DNA from: GCA-2683135 sp964507445 | Lineage (GTDB): Bacteria > Planctomycetota > GCA-002687715 | DNA: 64,000 bases | NCBI GenBank assembly: GCA_964507445.1 | Contig: CAZDQF010000011.1 | Location: forward strand, 104,101 to 168,100 | Reading direction: 5' to 3' | Part shown: positions 1 through 8,914 of the stretch, piece after piece | Position numbering within the stretch: position 1 is the stretch's first letter | How the letters are laid out: each line of letters starts with the position of its first letter | Program-made: the position numbers and the translations under genes | Notes under the pieces: model-generated | What the model saw: the letters and a program-made list of their open reading frames with translations, nothing else | Told to the model about the DNA's origin: nothing | Database searches by the model: none

Positions 1-93
1 CCGTTCCCCACGGTCGGGGACGGCGTGCGCGGGGTCCGGTTCATCGGCGCCTGTCTCGAGAGCAGCGGCTCGGGTCAGTGGGTGCAGATGTAA
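1..93 (+). CDS. Gfo/Idh/MocA-type oxidoreductase, C-terminal fragment
   Basis: The first 30 codons of the window are open and end in TAA at 91-93. The visible peptide contains the string GVRGVRFIGACLESS followed by a Trp-Val near the end. This resembles the usual C-terminus of Gfo/Idh/MocA NAD(P)-dependent oxidoreductases, where a phenylalanine-glycine-rich 'DG.RGVRF..A...S' helix closes the protein. The gene starts outside the window, so the cofactor-binding domain cannot be checked. The assignment rests on this tail alone. Confidence 0.5.
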   Translation, partial: PFPTVGDGVRGVRFIGACLESSGSGQWVQM

Positions 94-123
94 CGGCCCG
101 GCCGGTGCCCGCGGGGCTGGCGG

Positions 124-762
124 TCAGGAGCGCTCCTGTTCCTTGCGCGCCAGCCGGGCGTTGACCATGTCTCGCCAGATGGCCCCTTGCTGGCGGGCGT
201 CCTCCAGCGGGTCGTGGCTGTGCTGGAACTCGTTTGGGTAGTGCTTCAGGTACCGGGCCTTGCCGGTGCCGAGGAAGCCCACCCCGTGCATGCCCATGAA
301 GTAGGAGCGCAGGTCCAGCCCCGAGTACCCGAACTCGGGCATCCGGCCCAGCAGCCGCCAGGCGTACCAGTACAGCCACATGAAGTCGAAGGTCACGGGC
401 GAGCCGATGATCACCCCGCGGTCCTTGCCGGACTGCTCCTTGATGAAGTCCTCCAGGTCCACCATGGCCTGCAGCGGGTCGCAGCCGTTCTCCTCGTAGT
501 GGGCGCGGACCGCCGCCATGTTCTCGGCGTCCGTGCGGGCGCTGTCCCAGGTGACCGCTTCGAGACCTGCGGCCACCACCTTCATGGCGGCGGGGCTGTC
601 CGGTTCCGACAACCCCGGGATCTGAAGAGGCTTCAGCTCTCGCTTGAGCCCCACCTGCACGTCATCGGTGCGGCAGATGCCGAAGGAGCACATCCACCAC
701 GGACCGGGGATCGGACCGGAGGCTTCGATGTCGACGCTGAAGGTGATGGTGGTCTTGCCCAT
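124..762 (-). CDS. DEDDh-type 3'-5' exonuclease domain protein
   Basis: A 212-residue protein with the DnaQ-like exonuclease fold. The first acidic motif is visible as VDIEASG (Asp11, Glu13), a second Asp lies in the VTFDF segment in mid-protein, and the C-terminal HDPLEDA supplies the His-x4-Asp pair of the DEDDh class. These residues normally bind two metal ions that cleave nucleotides from 3' ends of DNA or RNA. The start at 762 is preferred over upstream codons because a GAGGAGG ribosome site lies just before it and the conserved strand begins at once. There is no polymerase or RNase T partner nearby, so the substrate is unknown. The gene is divergent from the phosphatase gene at 894. Confidence 0.8.
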   Translation of the reverse strand: MGKTTITFSVDIEASGPIPGPWWMCSFGICRTDDVQVGLKRELKPLQIPGLSEPDSPAAMKVVAAGLEAVTWDSARTDAENMAAVRAHYEENGCDPLQAMVDLEDFIKEQSGKDRGVIIGSPVTFDFMWLYWYAWRLLGRMPEFGYSGLDLRSYFMGMHGVGFLGTGKARYLKHYPNEFQHSHDPLEDARQQGAIWRDMVNARLARKEQERS

Positions 763-893
763 GACGGACCTCCTCGGGGCGACGGCGGGCCCCATGGCGG
801 CGAGGTTGTCTGCCGGTGTGGGGCGAGGCCGACGGCCGGGCGCGGGCCTCAGGATACAGGAGGTGGTTCCGCATCGCCGGTAGACTGACCGCC

Positions 894-1892
894 ATGGACG
901 CGGCGGCGCAGGCATTGGTGGAGTTGGGACGACGGGTGCGGACCCGTATCCGGGCCGGCATGGCCGGCCAGCAACCCCGGCTGGCGCAGCCCGCGGCGGC
1001 TGGGGTGGGAGACCTGCAGTACGGCCTGGACATGCTGGCGGAGGAGGAGCTGCTGTCCGCCGTGCGGGAGTTGTTCGCGGGGGAGGGACCCCTGCGCCTG
1101 CTGTCGGAGGGGCTGTCTGCGTCCGGCGAGACGGTGTTCCCCGGCGCCGCCGGTCGGGTCCTGGTGGTGGACCCCATCGACGGCACCCGTGGGCTCATGC
1201 ACGACAAGCGCAGCGCGTTCTTCCTCGCCGCCCTGGCCCCCGACGGTCCGGCGCCGCGCCTTCGAGACGTCACCCACGCGTGCCTCCTGGAGTTGCCCTG
1301 TACCCGCTCCGAGCTGTCGGACGTCCTGGTGGTCTCCCCGGAGGGCGGGCTGGAGGCGTGGACCGAGGACGTGAGCGGCGGCCCGACGCGACCCCTTGCC
1401 GCTCAGCCGTCCCAGGCCACGGACCTGGATCATGGGTTCGCCACGGTGGTCCGCTTCTTCGGCGGCGCCGGTCGTGAGCTGGGGGAGTTGCAGGATCGCC
1501 TGTTCGAGGCCCTGATGCCCGGGCGTCCGGAGGACTGGATGGGGGTCTTTGAAGACCAGTACATCTGCAACGGTGGTCAGATGCACGCCCTCATCACCGG
1601 GCGAGACCGGTTCATCGCCGACCTGCGACCGTTGTTTCGCCACGGCATGGGCGGTCGGCTGTTGTGCTCCCATCCCTACGACGTGCTCGCCACTCCCATC
1701 GCGGAGGCCGCCGGGGTGGTGGTCACGGACGCCACGGGGCAGCCCCTGGACGTGCCCCTGGACCTGCACACGGACGTGGCCTGGGTGGGCTACGCCTCGG
1801 AGGCGCTGCGGTCCCGGATCGAGCCCGCGTTGCTGGACAGCCTGAAGGAGCGGCCGGGAGGCTCATCGGATCATGGACACCCGACCGTTTGA
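894..1892 (+). CDS. Inositol monophosphatase-family phosphatase
   Basis: A 332-residue member of the Li-sensitive, Mg-dependent phosphatase superfamily (IMPase, CysQ, HisN, Hal2). The diagnostic metal-binding motif DPIDGTR occurs about one third of the way in, preceded by a Leu-Ser-Glu-Gly segment in the position of the first acidic ligand. The C-terminal part has a CSHPYD segment where the family has its last Asp ligand. Length is somewhat above classical IMPase and closer to Hal2/histidinol-phosphatase types, so the substrate (inositol phosphate, PAP or histidinol phosphate) cannot be told. Its 3' end overlaps the next gene by 20 bases, suggesting cotranscription. Confidence 0.8.
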   Translation: MDAAAQALVELGRRVRTRIRAGMAGQQPRLAQPAAAGVGDLQYGLDMLAEEELLSAVRELFAGEGPLRLLSEGLSASGETVFPGAAGRVLVVDPIDGTRGLMHDKRSAFFLAALAPDGPAPRLRDVTHACLLELPCTRSELSDVLVVSPEGGLEAWTEDVSGGPTRPLAAQPSQATDLDHGFATVVRFFGGAGRELGELQDRLFEALMPGRPEDWMGVFEDQYICNGGQMHALITGRDRFIADLRPLFRHGMGGRLLCSHPYDVLATPIAEAAGVVVTDATGQPLDVPLDLHTDVAWVGYASEALRSRIEPALLDSLKERPGGSSDHGHPTV

Positions 1893-2562
1893 CGAGGTCC
1901 TGAAGCGAACCCTGGACGATGGTCGGCTGTCCCGTTCCGAGGAGCGGGCCCTGCGGGCCGTGGTGGCGGAGCTGGGGACCGACGGGCGCAGGCGGGCGCT
2001 GCTCCGCAGCCGGGTGTTCGAGATCGCCCACGAACACGCCCCGGACCGGCGTGTGGTCGGCGCCCTGCTGGATTGGCTGAAGGGAGTCCTCAACGCCATG
2101 GAGCCCGATGAGGCGCCGGACGGGCCGGCCCCCCTGGAGGTGGTGTTCAGCCCGGGAGACGATTGCCTCAACCGCATCCGATCCCTCATCGATGGGTCCC
2201 GGTCCTCCGTGGACGTGTGCGTGTTCACCCTCACGGACGACAGGATCGCAGGCCCGTTGCTCCGGGCCCACGGCCGCGGGGTGAAGGTCCGTATCCTCAC
2301 GGACGACGACAAGAGCGGGGACCTGGGCTCGGACGTCGCGCGGCTGGCAGAGCAGGGAGTGCCGGTACGGATGGACCGATCCCCTTGCCACATGCACCAC
2401 AAGTTCGCCGTCTTCGACCGGCAGACGGTGCTGGCCGGGTCTTACAACTGGACCCGGGCCGCGGCCCGTGAGAACGAGGAGAACATCGTCGTCCTCGGAG
2501 ACCCCCGGGCGGTGAAGGCGTTCTCGGTGGAGTTCGAGGACCTCTGGCGACGCTTCGGTTGA
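1873..2562 (+). CDS. Phospholipase D-like domain protein with one HKD motif
   Basis: A 229-residue protein. The C-terminal two thirds has the PLD fold: an HxKx4D motif (HHKFAVFD, about residues 177-184) followed by the GSYNWT loop and an Asn-Glu-Glu-Asn segment typical of the Nuc/PLD6 subgroup. With a single HKD motif the active site would have to form in a dimer, as in the bacterial Nuc endonuclease and mitochondrial PLD6. The N-terminal 75 residues are charged and helical and resemble no domain I know. There is no signal peptide. It overlaps the phosphatase gene upstream and ends 4 bases from a convergent gene. Phosphodiesterase or nuclease activity is inferred. Confidence 0.8.
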   Translation: MDTRPFDEVLKRTLDDGRLSRSEERALRAVVAELGTDGRRRALLRSRVFEIAHEHAPDRRVVGALLDWLKGVLNAMEPDEAPDGPAPLEVVFSPGDDCLNRIRSLIDGSRSSVDVCVFTLTDDRIAGPLLRAHGRGVKVRILTDDDKSGDLGSDVARLAEQGVPVRMDRSPCHMHHKFAVFDRQTVLAGSYNWTRAAARENEENIVVLGDPRAVKAFSVEFEDLWRRFG

Positions 2563-2569
2563 GCGCTCA
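2560..2569. repeat. 10-bp palindrome joining two convergent stop codons
   Basis: TGAGCGCTCA is a perfect palindrome. Its first three bases are the TGA stop of the PLD-like gene and its last three are the TGA stop (TCA on this strand) of the convergent FAH gene. It may act as a minimal bidirectional transcription barrier or simply reflect compact packing. There is no T tract. Confidence 0.4.
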
Positions 2570-3412
2570 GGCGCCGCCCATGGGGTTGCGTAGCTCGCCG
2601 ATGCCGTCGATGGCGATGCGCACCTCGTCCGCGTCCTTCAGGCAGAACTCGTCGGGGGGGACGATGCCCGTGCCGGTCATGAGGAGGCAGCCGTCCGGGA
2701 ACCGGTTGTGTCGATAGAGCCATGACACCAGATCTTCCGGGGAGCGCTTGAGCCGCGAGAGCGGCGCCTCTCCCTGAAACACCGCCGCGCCGTCCCGGTG
2801 GATCTCCATGTGGATGACCGACTCACGGGGCAACGGTTCGTCCCGGATGACCAGGCCGGGTCCCACCGCTGCGCAGGCGGCGAACACCTTCGCCTGAGGG
2901 AGGTAGAGGGGATTGGCCCCTTCGATGTCGCGGCAGGAGAGGTCGTTGCCGATGGTGTAGCCGAAGATCCGGCCTTCGGCGGTGACCGCCACGGTGAGCT
3001 CTGGCTCGGGCACGATCCAGCGCGAGTCGGATCGAAGCGTCATGGGCTGCCCATGGCCCACCACCCGGTGAGGCGTGGCCTTCAGGAACAGCTCCGGGCG
3101 GTCCGCCTCGTACACGAGGTCGTAGAAGTTGGAGCCCCCCGCCTGCGCCGACTCCTCCATGCGCGCGGTGCGCGAGCGTTCCCAGGTCACCCCGGCGGCC
3201 CAGACTTCCTGGGACTCCAGGGGCGGAAGGGTGATGGGGTCCCCGGGATCCTCCAGGGGTTCTCCGCTGCGCAGCCCGTCGCGGATCAGCGCCGCGGGGT
3301 CGGCGGCGCGGAACACGGCGTCCCAGCTCAAGGCCCTCAACAGGTGGTTGGGGCCCTCTCCGTCTCGTGCCACCAGGCCGTCGGCGGCGCCGTGGACCCG
3401 CAGGTCAGGCAT
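2567..3412 (-). CDS. Fumarylacetoacetate hydrolase (FAH) family protein
   Basis: A 281-residue FAH-superfamily protein. The metal-binding acidic residues are seen in VPEPELTV in mid-protein, followed by the family signature GYTIGNDLSCRDIEG and later TGTGIVPPDEF. Members cleave C-C bonds or dehydrate 2-keto acids with a divalent metal. The long N-terminal half with VWAAGVTWERSR resembles the branch that includes sugar-acid dehydratases such as 2-keto-3-deoxy-arabinonate dehydratase rather than true fumarylacetoacetase. The first 8 bases overlap the end of queF, so both are probably on one transcript, although no pathway link to queuosine is known. Confidence 0.8.
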   Translation of the reverse strand: MPDLRVHGAADGLVARDGEGPNHLLRALSWDAVFRAADPAALIRDGLRSGEPLEDPGDPITLPPLESQEVWAAGVTWERSRTARMEESAQAGGSNFYDLVYEADRPELFLKATPHRVVGHGQPMTLRSDSRWIVPEPELTVAVTAEGRIFGYTIGNDLSCRDIEGANPLYLPQAKVFAACAAVGPGLVIRDEPLPRESVIHMEIHRDGAAVFQGEAPLSRLKRSPEDLVSWLYRHNRFPDGCLLMTGTGIVPPDEFCLKDADEVRIAIDGIGELRNPMGGA

Positions 3413-3752
3413 CGTGCCGCGCCTTGATCACCGAACGGATGCCCCCTCTTCCAGTCCAGCGGGTCTCGACCTCCATCCAGCGGGGAGCGCATTCCGCCAC
3501 CAGATGGTTGAGGATCTCGTTGGTCACGTCCTCATAGAAGATGCCTCTGTTGCGGAACGACTGGTAGTAGAGCTTGAGGCTCTTCAGCTCGATGCACCGG
3601 TCGGCTGCGGTGTAGCGCAGGACCACGGTGGCGTAGTCCGGGTGCCCGGTCATGGGACACACGGAGGTGAACTCCTCGCAGATGTGCTCGATGACGTAGG
3701 GCCGATCCGGGTGGGGATTGTCGAAGACCTCGATGGCGGGGGAGTCACTCAT
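3405..3752 (-). CDS. queF: NADPH-dependent preQ0 reductase
   Basis: A 115-residue type I (unimodular) QueF. It reduces the nitrile of 7-cyano-7-deazaguanine to the amine preQ1 for the queuosine modification of tRNA. The catalytic Cys32 and Asp39 lie in TSVCPMTGHPDYATV, with the same 7-residue spacing as in Bacillus QueF, and the QueF motif ELKSLKLYYQSFRN with the substrate-binding Glu follows. It is a little shorter at the N-terminus than typical members. No other queuosine genes are nearby. The start lies next to a disordered, low-quality region (3753-4005), so upstream regulation cannot be judged. Confidence 0.93.
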   Translation of the reverse strand: MSDSPAIEVFDNPHPDRPYVIEHICEEFTSVCPMTGHPDYATVVLRYTAADRCIELKSLKLYYQSFRNRGIFYEDVTNEILNHLVAECAPRWMEVETRWTGRGGIRSVIKARHDA

Positions 3753-4005
3753 GGGGTCACTATAAGAATTCGCGGTGGTTCACGGGAGAGCGCCCGCAAC
3801 GAGAAGCCGCCCCGGGGCGGGGGGGCCCGGCGGCCGGGGGGCGCGGGTGGGGGGCGGCGGAGTGGGACACCCCCAACACCCCGGTCATGGGGCGGGGGCC
3901 NNNNNNNNNNAATATTGGGGGGTGTTTCCCGGGAGAGCGCCCCAAACGACACGCCGCCGGGGGCTTGGGGCTCGGGGCGGCCGTGGAGAGCTGGTGAGCT
4001 GCGGA
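3753..4005. other. Low-quality GC-rich stretch around assembly gap
   Basis: This 253-base stretch holds no credible gene. It is very G-rich and contains two degenerate copies of one sequence, one on each side of the N run: the 13-mer CGGGAGAGCGCCC is exact at 3783-3795 and 3930-3942, and the following bases also align loosely (ACGAGAAGCCGCC against ACGACACGCCGCC). This is best explained as low-quality contig ends of the same locus joined by scaffolding. Confidence 0.7.
3901..3910. other. Assembly gap (10 N)
   Basis: Ten undetermined bases mark a scaffold join of unknown true length between queF and the glutamine synthetase gene. Confidence 0.98.
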
Positions 4006-6174
4006 TCAGTGGACGAACAGCATCTCCCGGTACTTGGGCAGGGGCCACAGCTCGTCATCCACCATGGTCTCCAGGGCGTCGCAGGCGGTTCGCGTCCGGT
4101 CCATGGCGGGGATCACCACGTCCCGCATGTGGGTCGCGTGGGCCGCCGGGTCCTCCCCGTGTCCGTTGTCTTCCGCTGCTTTGGTCAAGGCCTTGGTGGA
4201 CGTCAGCAGCTCGTTGACCGTCTCTGTGAGCTGGCCCAGGGACTCGTACTGGGCCGTGATGTCGAGCCCCTCGTTGGCGGCTCGTACAGCGGACAGGGAC
4301 CTGGCCGCGATCTCCTGCTGACGCAAGGCCGCGGGCAACACCATGGTGTTGGCCATGGAGAGCATGGACTGGGCTTCGATGGCGAGCGCCGTGGCGTAGC
4401 TCTCGTAGGCGATGTTGGCCCGCGCCTCGATCTCCCGCTGGTTGTACACCTCCGCCTTCTCGAACAGGGCCACGTTCTTCTCGCAGGCGTACTGGCCCAG
4501 GGCCGTCACCGTATCGCGGTAGTTGGGGAGCCCGCGGGACTCCGCTTCGTCGTGCCACTCCTTGGCGTAGTTGTTGCCGTTGAAGACCACGCGGTAGTGC
4601 TTCTGCAGGGTGTCGGCCACGATCTTGTGGATCGCGTCCTCGCCGCCGCCGGCCTTCTCGATCTCTTCCGCGAGGTGGTTCAGGGACTCCGCCACGATGG
4701 TGTTGAGGACCGTGTTCGGCTCCGCCACCGACTGGCTGGACCCCACGGCCCGGAACTCGAACTTGTTGCCGGTGAACGCGAACGGCGACGTGCGGTTGCG
4801 GTCCGTGGTGTCCCGCGGCAGCGGCGGCAGGGCGGTGACCCCGAGCTGCATCCGCTCCCGGGGCTGTTTCTCCGGGGCCGCGCCGCCCATGAGGGCCCGG
4901 CACACGCCGTCCAGCTCCTCCCCGATGTAGGCGGAGATGATGGCCGGCGGGGCCTCGTTAGCGCCCAGTCGGTGGTCGTTGCCGGCGCTGGCGATGGAGA
5001 TCCGCAGCAGGTCTGCGTGGAGGTCCACGGCGCGGATGACGGCGGTCAGGAACGCCAGGAAGCGTCCGTTCTCCGCGGGGGTGTCACCCGGCTCGAGCAG
5101 GTTCTCGCCCGTGTCCGTGGCCATGGACCAGTTGTTGTGCTTGCCGGACCCGTTGACCCCGGCGAACGGCTTCTCATGGAGGAGGCAGACGAATCCGTGG
5201 CGGGTCGCCACCTTGCGCATCACGTCCATGGTGAGCATGTTGTGGTCCGTCGCCACGGTGGCGCGTTCGAAGATGTGGGCCACCTCGAACTGGCTGGGGG
5301 CGACCTCGTTGTGCCGGGTCTTGATGGGGACCCCGAGCTTCCAGAGCTCGTACTCGCTGTCGCCCATGAAGTCGAGGACCCGCGGGCTGATGGTGCCGAA
5401 GTAGTGGTCGTCCAGTTCCTGGCCCTTCGGGGGCCGCGCGCCCATGAGCGTGCGCCCGGCGGCGATGAGGTCGGGTCGGTTGACGAAGAAGTGCCGGTCG
5501 ATGAGGAAGTACTCTTGCTCCGACCCGAGGGTGGGCCACACGTGGTGCGGCCGCTCGTCCCCGAGCAGACGGATGACGCGGAGGGCCGCCGCCTCCAGGG
5601 CCTGGTTGCTCCGCAGCAGCGGGGTCTTCTTGTCGAGGGCCTCGCCGGTCCATGAACAGAACGCCGTCGGGATGCAGAGGGTCGCGCCGTACTGTCCCTC
5701 TCGGATGAACGCGGGGGAGGTGGGGTCCCAGTTGGTGTAGCCCCGGGCCTCGAAGGTCTGACGGATGCCGCCGCTGGGGAACGAAGACGCGTCCGGTTCG
5801 CCCTGGATGAGGGCCTTGCCGGAGAACTCCAGCAGCAGCTGATCGCCCGTGGAGTTGAGGAACGAGTCGTGCTTCTCCGCGGTCAGCCCGGTCATGGGCT
5901 GGAACCAGTGGGAGTAGTGAGTGGCGCCTCGTTCGACGGCCCACTCCTTCATGGCGTTGGCGACGAGATCTGCGATCTTGGGATCCAGGTCCGCCCCCTT
6001 CTCCACGGATTCACGCAGCGCTGCGTAGCAGGACGCAGGCAGGCGCTCGCGCATGGCGCGGTCACCGAACACGTTCTCTCCGTACGTCTCGGACAGGGTC
6101 TCTCCGCCGTTGCCAATTCGTGCCGGACCCCGATCGACGATCGACGCCAAGGACTGCCGACGATTGCTGGACAT
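4006..6174 (-). CDS. glnN: Type III glutamine synthetase (GlnN family)
   Basis: A 722-residue protein matching the length of GS III, the dodecameric class found in Bacteroidetes, cyanobacteria and others. It condenses glutamate and ammonia using ATP. The N-terminal GS III domain begins with a segment including TYGENVFGDRAM. The catalytic core shows TGEALDKKTPLLRSNQALE, GSEQEYF (metal-binding Glu), NGSGKHNNWSMATD and ASAGNDHRLGANEAPPA (ATP and glutamate loops), then RNRTSPFAFTGNKFEFR. The start at 6174 follows a GGGAG site, and translation from further upstream adds only a nonconserved segment. Its 3' end abuts the assembly gap, but the final FVH and stop are intact. It is the ammonia-assimilating partner of the glutamate dehydrogenase at 27541. 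Confidence 0.95.
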   Translation of the reverse strand: MSSNRRQSLASIVDRGPARIGNGGETLSETYGENVFGDRAMRERLPASCYAALRESVEKGADLDPKIADLVANAMKEWAVERGATHYSHWFQPMTGLTAEKHDSFLNSTGDQLLLEFSGKALIQGEPDASSFPSGGIRQTFEARGYTNWDPTSPAFIREGQYGATLCIPTAFCSWTGEALDKKTPLLRSNQALEAAALRVIRLLGDERPHHVWPTLGSEQEYFLIDRHFFVNRPDLIAAGRTLMGARPPKGQELDDHYFGTISPRVLDFMGDSEYELWKLGVPIKTRHNEVAPSQFEVAHIFERATVATDHNMLTMDVMRKVATRHGFVCLLHEKPFAGVNGSGKHNNWSMATDTGENLLEPGDTPAENGRFLAFLTAVIRAVDLHADLLRISIASAGNDHRLGANEAPPAIISAYIGEELDGVCRALMGGAAPEKQPRERMQLGVTALPPLPRDTTDRNRTSPFAFTGNKFEFRAVGSSQSVAEPNTVLNTIVAESLNHLAEEIEKAGGGEDAIHKIVADTLQKHYRVVFNGNNYAKEWHDEAESRGLPNYRDTVTALGQYACEKNVALFEKAEVYNQREIEARANIAYESYATALAIEAQSMLSMANTMVLPAALRQQEIAARSLSAVRAANEGLDITAQYESLGQLTETVNELLTSTKALTKAAEDNGHGEDPAAHATHMRDVVIPAMDRTRTACDALETMVDDELWPLPKYREMLFVH

Positions 6175-6373
6175 CTTCTCGACTCCCAAAGGACGAACCC
6201 AACCCGCATGAAGATCATGCGTCCGCGCAACCCGGGGCATCCCCCAGCCCCGAGGCGGCGGTCAGTATAGGGGAATCTCGTCGTGGAGGATCGTGATGGT
6301 GGGGCTCGTGATCCGGGATGTGTGGAGGGATTGTGGAAGACACGAGCGGTGGCTCCGCCATAGGCTCGGGACC

Positions 6374-7273
6374 ATGCGAGCGGTGGTGACAGGAGCCGGG
6401 GGCTTCCTCGGGGAACACTTGCTGAGGGCCCTCCTGGAAGGGGGGCATCAGGTGACCGCCCTGTTGCGACCGGGCGGCTCCCGCCCCATCTGCGACGTCC
6501 CCTGCGAGGAGGCGGACCTGGCGGGCGGGGCCGTGCCCTCGGGGGTCTTCGGCGGCGCCGATGTGGTGTTCCATCTGGCCGCCCTGTACTCCGAGGGCGA
6601 GGCGGACACGGCGTCCATGCGCGCGGTCAACGTGGGCGGGACGGAGGCCGTGCTGGACGCGGCGGCTCGCGCGGACGTGTCCAGGGTCGTTCACTGCAGC
6701 ACCATGGGGACGTGCGCCCCCGTCCATGGGGAGGAGGCCATCACGGAGCGCGGGCGTCCGGACCCGTCTGCCTCCAGCCCCTACCACCGCACCAAGCTGG
6801 AGGCGGAGGACCTGGCGTTGCGGGAGCGGCGCCTGGAGGTGGTGGTGGTCAACCCGGCGGCCCCGGTGGGGGCGTTCGACCGCAGGCCCACGGTCACCGG
6901 CGCGCGCATCCTCGACATCCTGGAGGGCCGCTGGCCTCGCCTGCTCCAGGGGCCGGTGAACCACGTCTGCGCCGCGGCCTGCGTCCGCGGCATGGTCCTG
7001 GCGGCGGAGAAGGGGACGCCAGGGGAGCGCTATCTCCTTGGCGGTGAAGATCTTGGGCCGGATGAGCTGCTCCGGCGGGTGGCCCGCGCCGCGGGGAGCG
7101 AGGTGCCCCGCCGACCTTGGCTGTGGAGGTTGAGGGGCAAGGGCCGCCCCGCCCCCGGGGGCTTCCCGGTGGACGACCGGAAGGCCCGCCGTGAGCTAGG
7201 CCACGACGCTGCGGACCTGGACGCCGCGTTCGTCAGCGCCGTGGACTGGTTCCGCTCGTCCTCCCGGTCCTGA
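6374..7273 (+). CDS. NAD-dependent epimerase/dehydratase (extended SDR)
   Basis: A 299-residue extended short-chain dehydrogenase. The Rossmann motif TGAGGFLG is at residues 6-13, a diagnostic Asp-Val-Val-Phe-His-Leu-Ala follows, and the catalytic Tyr-x3-Lys is in SSPYHRTK. The overall pattern, including VVVVNPAAPVG, resembles dihydroflavonol reductase-like and hopanoid-associated epimerases (HpnA-like) more than GalE. The substrate is unknown. The start at 6374 is chosen because the Rossmann strand begins three residues later. It is divergent from glnN and ends 6 bases from the convergent M28 peptidase gene. Confidence 0.8.
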   Translation: MRAVVTGAGGFLGEHLLRALLEGGHQVTALLRPGGSRPICDVPCEEADLAGGAVPSGVFGGADVVFHLAALYSEGEADTASMRAVNVGGTEAVLDAAARADVSRVVHCSTMGTCAPVHGEEAITERGRPDPSASSPYHRTKLEAEDLALRERRLEVVVVNPAAPVGAFDRRPTVTGARILDILEGRWPRLLQGPVNHVCAAACVRGMVLAAEKGTPGERYLLGGEDLGPDELLRRVARAAGSEVPRRPWLWRLRGKGRPAPGGFPVDDRKARRELGHDAADLDAAFVSAVDWFRSSSRS

Positions 7274-7279
7274 CGCGGG

Positions 7280-8914
7280 TCACCGCAACTTCTCGAACTC
7301 ATCCCCCGCAGTCCAGGTAGGGGCCTGGTCGTCGGAGACGGTGCGGAGCAGGCACTCCAGCAGCAGGCGGGTGTCCTCCACGGCGCCGTTCAGGTTCCAC
7401 CGCGGGTCGAACTCGTCCGATGGCTGGTGGTAGCGGGTCCCGGTGTAGGACAGCTTGATCCGCCTGCGGACGTCGCCCCGTTCACGGAAGTCGTTGCCCG
7501 CCTTGAAGTAGGCCGACGGGACCCCGATACGGGCGAACGAGAAGTGGTCAGAGCGGTAGAAGTACCCCTTGTCCGTGTCCGGGTTCGCCACCAGCACCCG
7601 CCCCCGTCTCGTAGCCACGGTGTCGGCGAGGGAGGTGAGGGAGTTCTTGCCGTAGCCGATCATGGCCACGTCCTTGGTGGGTCCCCAGATGTTGATCCCG
7701 TCGATGTTGTAGTTGGCGATGATCTGCTTCTTCGGGATCGTGGGGTTGCGCGCGTAGTAGAGGGAGCCCAGGAGCCCTGACTCCTCCGCGGTCACCGCGG
7801 CGAAGAGGATCGTCCGGCGCGGCGGGTTGAGCAGGTTGGAGCAGGCCTTGGCCAGGGCGAGCATGGCGGCGGTGCCGGAGGCGTTGTCCAGGGCGCCGTT
7901 GTAGATCTCGTCGTCCCGCACGGGTCGACCCCGACCCAGGTGATCGAAGTGGGCGGTGACCACCACGGTCTCGTTGGCGAGCTTGGGGTCCGTCCCCGGG
8001 ATCTTGCCCAGGATGTTGGCGGACTGGATGTTGCGCACCGTGTTGTCCGTGGCCAGGTCCACCGTGACCCCCAGGGGGACCGGGCGGAAGGAGCGCCCCT
8101 CGGCCTTTGTTCGCAGCTCGTCCAGGTCATGGCCGCCCAGGGCCACCAGGCTCCTGGCGGCGTCCTCCGAGCACCATGACCGGATCTCGAGGGTCTTGTC
8201 TTCGTCACGGAACGGGAGCCAGAACCGCTCCAGCCCCTGCCCTGACTGGATCACCTGGAACGGGTAGCCGGCTGAGGGGGTGGTGTGGATGACGATGGCC
8301 CCGATGGCCCCGCGGCGAGCCGCTTCCTCGTACTTGTAGCTCCACCGTCCGTAGTACAGGCGGGTCTTGCCCGCGAAGAGACCGGGGTCCGTGGAGGGGT
8401 CGTTGTTCATGACCAGGACGACCTTGCCGGTCAGGTCCTGGTCCTTGTAATCGTCCCATTGCTGCTCGGGAGCGTTGATGCCGTAGCCGATGAACACCAG
8501 CTCGGCGTTCTTCCACTGGGTGATGTCCGTGGGCTTGGCGGCGAACGCGGTGTAGTCCCGAGGCGCGGTGAAGGACAGGGAGCGTCCATCAGCGGCCCGG
8601 GCTGTGAGGGGGCGGGACACCTTGGCGGTGATCCCCATGATGGGCACGGGCTGTTCCCAGTTTCCGTCCGGGCCGGCGGGCTGAACGCCGAGGCCTTGCA
8701 GCACGGTCTTGATGTACAGCTGCGAGAGCTCATCGCCCCGGGTCCCCACCCCACGCCCCTCCAGGAGGTCGTCGGAGAGGAAGCCCATGTGGGCGCCGAT
8801 CAAGGGGGCCGTGATCTGCTGTTCTGCCTCACGGATGACCTGCTGCAGGGGGGGCCTGGCCTGGGCGGTCAGGACGGCGCTCAAGATGAGGGAGGCGGCG
8901 AGGGAGCGGTTCAT
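7280..8914 (-). CDS. Secreted M28-family zinc aminopeptidase with PA domain
   Basis: A 544-residue exported peptidase. Residues 1-19 form a signal peptide ending in LTAQA. A PA (protease-associated) insert covers roughly residues 130-260. The M28 catalytic core shows VVTAHFDHLG (zinc His and neighbouring Asp), NGALDNASGTAAM (bridging Asp), TAEESGLLGS (catalytic and zinc Glu) and FYRSDHFSF (last His). These di-zinc enzymes remove N-terminal residues from peptides. The ATG overlaps the stop of the beta-lactamase-like gene as ATGA, which fixes the start and indicates translational coupling. It is the last gene of the minus-strand envelope-protein run. Confidence 0.9.
   Translation of the reverse strand: MNRSLAASLILSAVLTAQARPPLQQVIREAEQQITAPLIGAHMGFLSDDLLEGRGVGTRGDELSQLYIKTVLQGLGVQPAGPDGNWEQPVPIMGITAKVSRPLTARAADGRSLSFTAPRDYTAFAAKPTDITQWKNAELVFIGYGINAPEQQWDDYKDQDLTGKVVLVMNNDPSTDPGLFAGKTRLYYGRWSYKYEEAARRGAIGAIVIHTTPSAGYPFQVIQSGQGLERFWLPFRDEDKTLEIRSWCSEDAARSLVALGGHDLDELRTKAEGRSFRPVPLGVTVDLATDNTVRNIQSANILGKIPGTDPKLANETVVVTAHFDHLGRGRPVRDDEIYNGALDNASGTAAMLALAKACSNLLNPPRRTILFAAVTAEESGLLGSLYYARNPTIPKKQIIANYNIDGINIWGPTKDVAMIGYGKNSLTSLADTVATRRGRVLVANPDTDKGYFYRSDHFSFARIGVPSAYFKAGNDFRERGDVRRRIKLSYTGTRYHQPSDEFDPRWNLNGAVEDTRLLLECLLRTVSDDQAPTWTAGDEFEKLR

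Noticed and set aside
187..888. 233-codon plus-strand frame over the exonuclease gene
   Set aside because: Composition and lack of motifs mark it as an antisense shadow; the minus-strand protein has intact DEDDh residues.
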